Shown here one piece after another: positions 34,661-42,524 of a stretch of 42,524 bases of DNA. Source of the stretch: Arenimonas metalli CF5-1 (GTDB lineage: Bacteria; Pseudomonadota; Gammaproteobacteria; Xanthomonadales; Xanthomonadaceae); contig NZ_AVCK01000002.1 of assembly GCF_000747155.1 (NCBI RefSeq), positions 1 to 42,524 on the forward strand, in the 5' to 3' direction. Both the position numbers and the translations under genes were made by a program. A model generated the notes under the pieces. The model was not told the origin of the DNA, searched no databases, and worked only from the letters and a program-made list of their open reading frames with translations. The stretch's first letter is position 1, and each line of letters begins with the position of its first letter.

Positions 34661-36186
34661 GCCCGCACCTGGTGGTTGCGCCGATCCTGCTGCCGCTGCT
34701 GGCGGGCCTGTTGCTGCTGGTGCTGGGCACGCGGCGCGTGCAGGTGCAGCGCTGGATCGGCACCCTGGCCTGCCTCGGCGGCATCGCCCTCGCCGGCGCG
34801 CTGGCGCTGCAGGCCGACGACGGCGGCACCCGCGTCTACCTGGTCGGCAACTGGGCGGCGCACCTCGGCATCGCGCTGGTGGCCGACCGGCTGGCCGCCA
34901 TCATGCTGCTGGCGACGGCGCTGCTGGCCCTGCCCTGCCTGGTGTTCGCGGCCGGTGGCTGGGACCGGCGCGCGCCGCATTTCCACGTGTTCTTCCAGTT
35001 CCAGCTGATGGGGCTCAACGGCGCTTTCCTCACCGGCGACCTGTTCAACCTGTTCGTGTTCTTCGAGGTGCTGCTGATCGCGTCCTACGGCCTGCTGCTC
35101 AGCGGCGGGCGCGGGCTGCAGATGCGCAGCGGCCTGCAGTACGTGGCCTTCAACATCACCGCATCGACGCTGTTCCTGGTGGCGCTGGGCTTCATCTACG
35201 GGCTCACCGGCGCGCTGAACATGGCCGAGCTCGCGCATCGCGTCGGCCAGGTGCCGGCGGCCGAGGCAGCGCCGCTGAAGGCGGCGGCGGGGCTGCTGCT
35301 GGTGGTGTTCTGCGCCAAGGCGGCGCTGCTGCCGCTGTACTTCTGGCTGCCGGAAACCTACGCGCGCAGCCCGGCGGCGGTGGCGGCGATGTTCGCGATC
35401 ATGACCAAGCTGGGCGTGTACGCGGTGCTGCGTGTCTTCAGCCTGGTGTTCGGCGCCGAGGCCGGTGCGCTGGCCGGGCTGGCCTGGCCCTGGCTGCTGC
35501 CGCTGGGCGCGGCGACGCTGGTGCTGGCGACGCTGGGCGCGCTGGCCGCGCCCTCGCTGCGGCTGCTGGCCGCCTACCTGGTACTGGGTTCGGCGGCGAC
35601 GCTGTTCATCGCGCTGGGGCTGGCGAGCGCCGACGCCGTGGGCGCGGGCCTCTATTACCTCGTGCACAGCACGCTGGTGGGCGGCGCGCTGTTCCTGCTG
35701 GCCGACCTGGTGCGCAAGCAGCGCGACAACGCCGGCGACAGCCTGCGCAAGTTCGACCGGCTGGGGCCGAAGGCGCTGCTGGGCTCGCTATTCCTGCTGG
35801 CGGCGCTGTCGGTGGCCGGGCTGCCGCCGCTGTCGGGCTTCATCGGCAAGTTCAGCCTGCTGGCGGCGGTGCCGGAGGCGCACGTGGCCTGGCTGTGGCC
35901 GGTGCTGCTGGGCACCGGCGTGCTGACGTTGATCGCGCTGGCCGGCGCCGGCAGCCATGTGTTCTGGCGCGAAGGCGGCGAGGTGCCGGCGGCCGGGCGC
36001 GTGCCTGCGCTGCGCCGGGCCGAGGTCGGGGCGACGATCGCGCTGCTGGCGCTGGGCGTGCTGCTGGCCGTGGCCGGCGGGCCGGCGCTTCGCTACGCGC
36101 AGGACGCCGGGGCGCAGCTGATGTCGCCCGCGGGCTACATCGAGCAGGTGCGCGGCGCGCTGCCGCGGCCGGGGGTGTCGCCATGA
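34657..36186 (+). CDS. mrpD: Mrp antiporter subunit D
   Basis: 509 residues, about 14 membrane segments, NuoM/N-like proton-translocating fold. Key charged residues: E137 (LFVFFEVLLIASYG), K220 (VFCAKAALLPLYFWLP) and K250 (AIMTKLGVY), the same set shown to be essential in Bacillus MrpD. GTG start in a GTGA overlap with mrpC; ends in ATGA with mrpE. Confidence 0.95.
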   Translation: MSPHLVVAPILLPLLAGLLLLVLGTRRVQVQRWIGTLACLGGIALAGALALQADDGGTRVYLVGNWAAHLGIALVADRLAAIMLLATALLALPCLVFAAGGWDRRAPHFHVFFQFQLMGLNGAFLTGDLFNLFVFFEVLLIASYGLLLSGGRGLQMRSGLQYVAFNITASTLFLVALGFIYGLTGALNMAELAHRVGQVPAAEAAPLKAAAGLLLVVFCAKAALLPLYFWLPETYARSPAAVAAMFAIMTKLGVYAVLRVFSLVFGAEAGALAGLAWPWLLPLGAATLVLATLGALAAPSLRLLAAYLVLGSAATLFIALGLASADAVGAGLYYLVHSTLVGGALFLLADLVRKQRDNAGDSLRKFDRLGPKALLGSLFLLAALSVAGLPPLSGFIGKFSLLAAVPEAHVAWLWPVLLGTGVLTLIALAGAGSHVFWREGGEVPAAGRVPALRRAEVGATIALLALGVLLAVAGGPALRYAQDAGAQLMSPAGYIEQVRGALPRPGVSP

Positions 36187-36668
36187 AGGCCTGGTTCCCC
36201 GCGCCGCTGCTCAGCCTGGCGGTCTTCGTGGTGTGGCTGCTGCTGGCGGCCACGCTGGACCCGGCCCACCTGCTGCTGGCCGCGGTGCTGGCGGTGCTGC
36301 TGCCGCTCGCCGCCCAGCGCCTGCGCGGCGAAAGCGCAGGCATCCGGCGGCCGCTGCTGGCGGTACGCCTGGGCCTGCGGGTGCTGGGCGACATCGTGAT
36401 GTCCAACCTTGAAGTCGCCGGGCGCATCCTGGGCCGTGAATCGAAGATCCACCCGGGCTTCGTCTGGATCCCGCTCGAGATCACCAACCCGCACGGCATC
36501 GCCGCGCTGGCCGGCATCATCACCATGACGCCGGGCACGCTGTCGGCCGAACTGGCGCCCGATGGCCGCCACCTGCTGGTGCACTGCTTCCACCTCGACG
36601 ATGCCGCCGCGACGATCGCCCAGATCAAGCAGCGCTACGAGTCCCCGCTCAGGGAGATCTTCCCGTGA
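36183..36668 (+). CDS. mrpE: Mrp antiporter subunit E
   Basis: 161 residues. Two N-terminal membrane helices, then the cytoplasmic domain typical of MrpE (VLGDIVMSNLEVAGRIL, GFVWIPLEITNPHGIAALAG, ITMTPGTLSAEL, LLVHCFHLDD). Needed for assembly of the complex. Overlaps mrpD by ATGA and mrpF by GTGA. Confidence 0.95.
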   Translation: MKAWFPAPLLSLAVFVVWLLLAATLDPAHLLLAAVLAVLLPLAAQRLRGESAGIRRPLLAVRLGLRVLGDIVMSNLEVAGRILGRESKIHPGFVWIPLEITNPHGIAALAGIITMTPGTLSAELAPDGRHLLVHCFHLDDAAATIAQIKQRYESPLREIFP

Positions 36669-36934
36669 TCGAAACCTGCCTGGACATCACGCTGGGGCTG
36701 TTCGCCCTGGCGATGCTGCTGAACCTGTTCCGCCTGCTGCGTGGCCCCACCCTGCCCGACCGCATCCTGGCGCTGGACACGCTGTACGTGAACACGATCG
36801 CGCTGCTGGTGCTGGTGGGACTGCGGCAGGGCAGCACGATCCACTTCGAGGCGGCGGTGGTGATCGCCATGCTGGGCTTCGTGGGCACGGTGGTGCTGTC
36901 GAAGTTCGTGATCCGCCGGGACATCATCGAATGA
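36665..36934 (+). CDS. mrpF: Mrp antiporter subunit F
   Basis: 89 residues, three helices. LRGPTLPDRILALDTLYVN is the MrpF signature, with the conserved Asp in the first loop. GTG start in a GTGA overlap with mrpE; stop overlaps mrpG as ATGA. Confidence 0.94.
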   Translation: MIETCLDITLGLFALAMLLNLFRLLRGPTLPDRILALDTLYVNTIALLVLVGLRQGSTIHFEAAVVIAMLGFVGTVVLSKFVIRRDIIE

Positions 36935-37245
36935 GCGCGCTCATGGAAATCCTGGTCTGCGCGATGCTGCTGCTCGGCGGCGGCTTCGCCCTCGTCGGCT
37001 CCTGGGGCCTGGCCAAGCTGGGCGACTTCTACCTGCGCCTGCACGGCCCGACCAAGGCCAGCACGCTCGGCGTGGGCGGCGTGCTGATCGCGGCGATGCT
37101 GTGGCAGCTGGTGCAGGGGCAGCCCAGCCTGCGCGAGCTGCTGATCACGCTGTTCCTGTTCATGACCGCGCCGGTCAGCGCCCACCTGCTGGCCAAGGCC
37201 GCCCTCGCCCTCGACCCCGCCTCCCGCCCCGCCGACCCGAAATAA
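36931..37245 (+). CDS. mrpG: Mrp antiporter subunit G
   Basis: 104 residues, three helices. The MrpG blocks GGGFALVGSWGLAKLGDFYLR, LHGPTKASTLGVGGVLIA and FLFMTAPVSAHLLAKAA are intact. Last subunit of the operon (A/B fused, C, D, E, F, G all present). Followed after the stop by a short inverted repeat (37246-37275) before an SLC13 gene on the same strand. Confidence 0.94.
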   Translation: MSALMEILVCAMLLLGGGFALVGSWGLAKLGDFYLRLHGPTKASTLGVGGVLIAAMLWQLVQGQPSLRELLITLFLFMTAPVSAHLLAKAALALDPASRPADPK

Positions 37246-37275
37246 ATCGGTACCGGGTTCATTTTCTTTACCGAT
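37246..37275. repeat. Short inverted repeat between mrpG and the SLC13 gene
   Basis: ATCGGTA (37246-37252) and TACCGAT (37269-37275) enclose GGGTTCATTTTC. AT-rich compared with its surroundings. It shares GGTTCATTT with the palindrome at 38662-38694. It may be a weak terminator or a repeat fragment. Confidence 0.45.
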
Positions 37276-37287
37276 GAGACCGAGCCC

Positions 37288-38661
37288 ATGACCCTGCGAC
37301 GCGTGGCACTGGTTTCGGGACCCGCGGCGGCCCTGGCGGCGTATTTCCTGCTGGTCAACGGCGGCAGTGCCCACGCGCTGGCGGCCACGGTGGGGCTGAC
37401 GCTCTGGTGCGCGCTGTGGTGGATCCTCGAGCCGGTGCGCGGGCCGGTGACGGCGCTGCTGCCGCTGGCGGTGCTGCCGCTGCTGGGCGTGCTGGATGCC
37501 AAGCAGGTCGCGCAGAGCTACGGCCATGAGCTGATCCTGCTGCTGGGTGGCGGCTTCATGCTCTCGCGCGCGCTCGAGCGCAGCGGCGCCCACCGGCGGC
37601 TGGCGCTGGGGATGGTGCGGGCCTTCGGTGGCCGCAGCGGGCGCAGCCTGCTGTATGGCTTCATCGCGGCCTGCGGACTGATCAGCATGTGGATCTCGAA
37701 CACGGCCACGACGCTGCTGATGCTGCCGGTGGCGCTGGCGGTCCTCGAGGGTTATCCGGACAAGCGGCTGCACGCGCCGCTGATCCTGGCGATCGCCTAC
37801 GCCGCGAGTGTCGGCGGCCTGGGCACGCCGATCGGCTCGCCGCCGAACCTGGTGTTCATGCAGGTGTATTCCGAGGCCACGGGCACGCGCTACGGCTTCC
37901 TCGACTGGATGGCGATCGGCGTGCCGGTGGTGCTGGTGTTCCTGCCGCTGATGGCGCTGTGGCTCGGCCGCGGCCTGGCGGGCGCGCCGGCGGCGGTGCT
38001 GCCCGACAGCGGGCCGTGGACGCCGGGCGAGCGGCGCGTGCTGGTGGTGTTCGCGCTGACGGCGCTGGCCTGGATCTTCCGCAGCGAGCCTTTCGGCGGC
38101 TGGAGCGCGCTGCTGGGCCTGCCGGGCGCGAACGACGCCAGCGTGGCGCTGCTGGCGGTGGTGGCGCTGTGCGTTATTCCCGACGGGCGCGGCAGCCAGC
38201 TGCTGGACTGGGAGACGGCGGAGAAGGTGCCGTGGGGCGCGCTGGTGCTGTTCGGAGGCGGCATTGCGCTGGCGGCGGCGTTCCAGACGTCCGGCCTCAG
38301 CGCCGCGGTGGCGGAAAGCCTCTCGGGCCTGAGCGCGCTGCCGCTGCCCCTGCTGCTGCTAGGCATCGTCGGCGGCGTGGTGCTGCTGTCGGAGATCGCC
38401 AGCAACACGGCGACCGCGGTGCTGCTGATGCCCATCCTCGCCGCCACCGGCGTCGCCGTCGGCGTCGACCCCGCGCTGTTCATGTTCCCCGCGGTGCTGG
38501 CCGCAAGCGTCGGCTTCATGCTGCCGGTCGCCACCGCGCCCAACGCCATCGCCTACGGCAGCGGCCTGGTCACGTCCCACGACATGCTGCGCCACGGCGC
38601 GGTGCTGGATCTCATCGGCGTCGCCGTCCTGAGCGCGATCTGCTACCTCGCCTTCGCCTGA
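37288..38661 (+). CDS. SLC13/DASS-family Na+-coupled anion transporter
   Basis: 457 residues, about 11 hydrophobic segments in two inverted repeats. Both SNT signature motifs that bind Na+ and substrate are present: SMWISNTATTLLM (SNT 137-139) and SEIASNTATAVLLMP (372-374), together with GTPIGSPPNLVFM and the final LPVATAPNAIAYGSG. Family substrates are dicarboxylates, citrate or sulfate; VcINDY-like dicarboxylate uptake is the best guess. It lies behind the mrp operon, whose Na+ gradient it would consume (inference). Weak ribosome site. Confidence 0.9.
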   Translation: MTLRRVALVSGPAAALAAYFLLVNGGSAHALAATVGLTLWCALWWILEPVRGPVTALLPLAVLPLLGVLDAKQVAQSYGHELILLLGGGFMLSRALERSGAHRRLALGMVRAFGGRSGRSLLYGFIAACGLISMWISNTATTLLMLPVALAVLEGYPDKRLHAPLILAIAYAASVGGLGTPIGSPPNLVFMQVYSEATGTRYGFLDWMAIGVPVVLVFLPLMALWLGRGLAGAPAAVLPDSGPWTPGERRVLVVFALTALAWIFRSEPFGGWSALLGLPGANDASVALLAVVALCVIPDGRGSQLLDWETAEKVPWGALVLFGGGIALAAAFQTSGLSAAVAESLSGLSALPLPLLLLGIVGGVVLLSEIASNTATAVLLMPILAATGVAVGVDPALFMFPAVLAASVGFMLPVATAPNAIAYGSGLVTSHDMLRHGAVLDLIGVAVLSAICYLAFA

Positions 38662-38694
38662 CAAAACCAAATGAACCTGGTTCATTTGGTTTTG
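38662..38694. terminator. Perfect 33-nt palindrome, bidirectional terminator
   Basis: Arms 38662-38677 and 38679-38694 (CAAAACCAAATGAACC and its complement) are exact around T38678. It starts one base after the SLC13 stop and ends nine bases before the convergent lpd stop, with A4/T4 runs at the stem base and T-rich sequence beyond on the plus strand. It may be a repeat of wider distribution. Confidence 0.75.
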
Positions 38695-38703
38695 CTGTTT
38701 GGG

Positions 38704-40479
<1,776 letters not shown>

Positions 40480-40493
40480 CGTTCTCTCCGGGA

Positions 40494-41402
40494 TCAGGGG
40501 GCGCGCCAGCGGGCGTAGAGCTCCGGCCGGCGGTCTTGCAGGTTCTTGACGGTGCCGCTGCGGCGCGCCTCGCGCAGGGCGGCCAGGTCCAGGTCGGCGA
40601 ACAGCAGCTGCTCGACCTGCGGCGCGGCCTCGGCGGCGATGCCTTCGGGCGGAAACATCACGTCGCAGGGCGTGTACACCGCCGACTGCGCGTACTGGAT
40701 GTCGAAGTTGGCGACGTTGGGGCAATGGCCGACGTTGCCGGCCGCGACCACGTACACCTGGTTCTCGACCGCGCGCGCACGGCAGCTCAGCGACACCCGC
40801 AGGTGCCCGCTTCGCAGGTCGGTGCAGTAGGGCACGAACAGCACCAGCGCGCCCTGGTCCACCAGGTGGCGGCCGAGCTCGGGGAACTCGCTGTCGTAGC
40901 AAACCATCACCCCGACCGGGCCGGCGTCGGTTTCGATCACGCCGGCGGCGTCGCCGCCCTCGACCGCCCAGCTGGCCTGCTCGCTGGGCGTGATGTGCAG
41001 CTTGTCTCGGCGGTGCAGCGCGCCGTCGCGGGTGGCGACGTAGCAGATGTTGCGCAGGTCGCCCTCGGGCGTGCGGGTCGGGTGCGTGCCGCCGACCACG
41101 TGGATGCGGTACTGGTCGGCCAGGCGCACCAGCAGCGCGGTCACGTCGGGCGTGTGGCGGCTCAGGCGCTCGATCGCCGCGGCCGGATCGAGCATGGACG
41201 ACTCGGCGCTGAGTAGCTGCAGGGTGAACAGCTCGGGGAAGACGATGAAATCGGCGCCGTAGTCGGCCGCCACCCGGACGAACTCCTCCACCTGCGCGGC
41301 GAAGCCGTCGAAGCCGGCGACCCGCCGCTGCCCGTACTGCACCGCCGCGACGCGGATGCGCGCGGGCACCGCGCCTGGAATGGCGGGCAGCGGCGCGGCC
41401 AT
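40494..41402 (-). CDS. Carbon-nitrogen hydrolase (nitrilase superfamily)
   Basis: 302 residues. The Glu-Lys-Cys triad is clear: E57 (FIVFPELFT), K134 (HRRDKLHITPSE) and C168 (VGVMVCYDSEFPE). The family hydrolyses amides or nitriles (omega-amidase, carbamoyl-putrescine amidase, deaminated-glutathione amidase and others); this long form with HITPSEQASW is not assigned to one substrate. ATG 41402 overlaps the E2 stop (ATGA), and lpd follows 14 nt later, so it is embedded in the pyruvate dehydrogenase operon. A metabolite-repair role for a side product of the complex is an attractive but unproven idea. Confidence 0.88.
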   Translation of the reverse strand: MAAPLPAIPGAVPARIRVAAVQYGQRRVAGFDGFAAQVEEFVRVAADYGADFIVFPELFTLQLLSAESSMLDPAAAIERLSRHTPDVTALLVRLADQYRIHVVGGTHPTRTPEGDLRNICYVATRDGALHRRDKLHITPSEQASWAVEGGDAAGVIETDAGPVGVMVCYDSEFPELGRHLVDQGALVLFVPYCTDLRSGHLRVSLSCRARAVENQVYVVAAGNVGHCPNVANFDIQYAQSAVYTPCDVMFPPEGIAAEAAPQVEQLLFADLDLAALREARRSGTVKNLQDRRPELYARWRAP

Positions 41403-42524
41403 CAGAGCAGCAGGCGGCGCAGGTCGCCCAGCACCTGGGCCAGGTAAGCGGTGAACCGCGCGGCGGCGGCGCCGTCGATCACGCGGTGGTCGTAGCTCAG
41501 GCTCAGCGGCAGCATCAGGCGCGCATCGAAGTCCTTGCCGTTCCAGACCGGCTTCATCGCGCTGCGCGACACGCCCAGGATGGCGACTTCCGGTGCGTTG
41601 ATGATCGGCGTGAACGCGGTGCCGCCGATGCCGCCCAGCGAGCTGATCGAGAAGCAGCCGCCCTGCATGTCGGCCGAGGTCAGCTTCTTGTCGCGCGCCT
41701 TGGCGCTGATCTCGCCCAGCTCCTTCGCCAGTTCCAGCAGGCCCTTGCGGTCCGCGTCCCGGATCACGGGCACCACGAGGCCGTCGGGCGTATCCACGGC
41801 GATGCCGATGTGGAAGTACTGCTTGAGCACGAGGTTTTCGCCGTCGAGCGAGGCGTTGAAGTTCGGGAACTTCTTCAGCGCGGCGACCGCGGCCTTGATC
41901 AGGAACACCAGCGGCGTGACCTTGGTGTCCTTGTTCTCCTCGCCCAGCTTCTTGCGGAAGGCCTCCATCTCGGTGATGTCGGCGTCGTCGAACTGGGTGA
42001 CGTGCGGGATCATGGCCCAGTTGCGCGCGAGGTTGGCGCCGCTGAGCTTCTGGATGCGCGAGAGCGGCTTGCTTTCGACCGGCCCGAACTTCGCGAAATC
42101 CACCTTCGGCCACGGGATCAGGTCGAGCCCGCCGCCACCGCCGGTCGCGCGGGGTGCGCCGCCGCCGGCCAACGCCGACTTCACGAAGGCCTGCACGTCC
42201 TCCTTGCTGATGCGGCCGGCGCGGGCGCTGCCCGTCACCTGCGACAGGTCCACGCCCAGCTCGCGCGCGAACAGGCGCACGGCCGGGCTGGCGTGCGGCA
42301 CCTTGGCCGGCATCAGCGCGTCGGCGTCGAAGCTGACGGGCGGGCTGCTGCGCGAGGGCGCCTCCGCCGACGCAGCGCGCGGGGCTTCGGCCGGCTTGGC
42401 CGGGGCCGGTGCGGCGGATTCAGGTCTGGCGACGGCAGCCGGCGCCGGCGCGGCAGCGGGGGCGGGGGCGGGCGCGGGAGCAGGCGCCGCCGCGGGCTTG
42501 GCGGGCGGAGGCGCAGCGGCCGCC
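41402..42524 (-). CDS. aceF: Pyruvate dehydrogenase E2 (dihydrolipoyl acetyltransferase), C-terminal part
   Basis: Runs off the right edge. Visible: a long Ala/Pro linker (42314-42524), a peripheral-subunit-binding domain ([19 protein letters not shown] ... [12 protein letters not shown]) and the acetyltransferase core with catalytic [16 protein letters not shown] (His and Asp). [21 protein letters not shown] is typical of the short proteobacterial E2. It transfers acetyl groups to CoA in the pyruvate dehydrogenase complex. The N-terminal lipoyl domain(s) are outside the window. Stop overlaps the nitrilase-family start. Confidence 0.95.
   Translation of the reverse strand, partial: AAAAPPPAKPAAAPAPAPAPAPAAAPAPAAVARPESAAPAPAKPAEAPRAASAEAPSRSSPPVSFDADALMPAKVPHASPAVRLFARELGVDLSQVTGSARAGRISKEDVQAFVKSALAGGGAPRATGGGGGLDLIPWPKVDFAKFGPVESKPLSRIQKLSGANLARNWAMIPHVTQFDDADITEMEAFRKKLGEENKDTKVTPLVFLIKAAVAALKKFPNFNASLDGENLVLKQYFHIGIAVDTPDGLVVPVIRDADRKGLLELAKELGEISAKARDKKLTSADMQGGCFSISSLGGIGGTAFTPIINAPEVAILGVSRSAMKPVWNGKDFDARLMLPLSLSYDHRVIDGAAAARFTAYLAQVLGDLRRLLL

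Overview
The window is about 70% GC, densely coded chromosomal DNA from a gammaproteobacterium of the Xanthomonadales/Lysobacteraceae type (Lysobacter/Luteimonas-like). This rests on a split trp operon next to a Clp-type CRP regulator and speD, REP-like repeats with GTAG/GTGG heads, and dihydrolipoamide dehydrogenase fused to a lipoyl domain. No tRNA, rRNA, CRISPR, transposase or prophage gene was seen. The genus is an inference from gene order and remembered protein similarity.

Layout. 1-1168: end of a CCG-domain Fe-S protein and coq7. 1382-3503: speD divergent from clp, then a GNAT acetyltransferase. 3565-11314 (minus): trpE, a GGDEF diguanylate cyclase, a TerC-family membrane protein, trpG, trpD, trpC and a HAD phosphatase. 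11420-17211: a complete proteobacterial dedicated sortase locus. A response regulator and a sensor kinase run on minus; divergently, a VIT/VWA target protein, two tiny ORFs and the sortase run on plus. 17440-22994: housekeeping and small membrane genes (rpe, a beta-barrel protein, a mini-DjlA, a cytochrome c, purC, an Mpo1/DUF962 protein, a membrane protein, an EamA transporter). 23080-30293 (minus): a four-gene envelope cassette of DUF1302 barrel, DUF1329 periplasmic protein, Ycf48-like propeller and MMPL/RND transporter. 30492-31397: an SDR-like protein. 31542-37245: a full Mrp Na+/H+ antiporter operon with A and B fused, every junction overlapping by 1-4 nt. 37288-38661: an SLC13 transporter. 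38704-42524 (minus): pyruvate dehydrogenase E2 (partial), a nitrilase-family hydrolase and the lipoyl-E3 fusion.

Working together. The sortase locus is the main specialised system. The kinase has a predicted periplasmic CBM9-like sensor, and the regulator is expected to control the divergent target-sortase operon. The target has a signal peptide, VIT and VWA domains and a C-terminal hydrophobic anchor, but the sorting motif is far from LPXTG. Two small ORFs with good ribosome binding sites lie between target and sortase and are not recognised. The DUF1302/DUF1329/Ycf48/MMPL cassette looks like a trans-envelope pathway for a hydrophobic substrate.

Repeats. Three kinds recur: (i) REP-like hairpins GGGAC-TTCA-GTCCC with GTAG/GTGG heads, including one pair inside the lpd coding sequence; (ii) two copies of a 57-69 bp palindrome built on AAAAAGGGGTCAGAGT; (iii) inverted GAACGCGGATA arrays. 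Several supply the stop codons or terminators of neighbouring genes.
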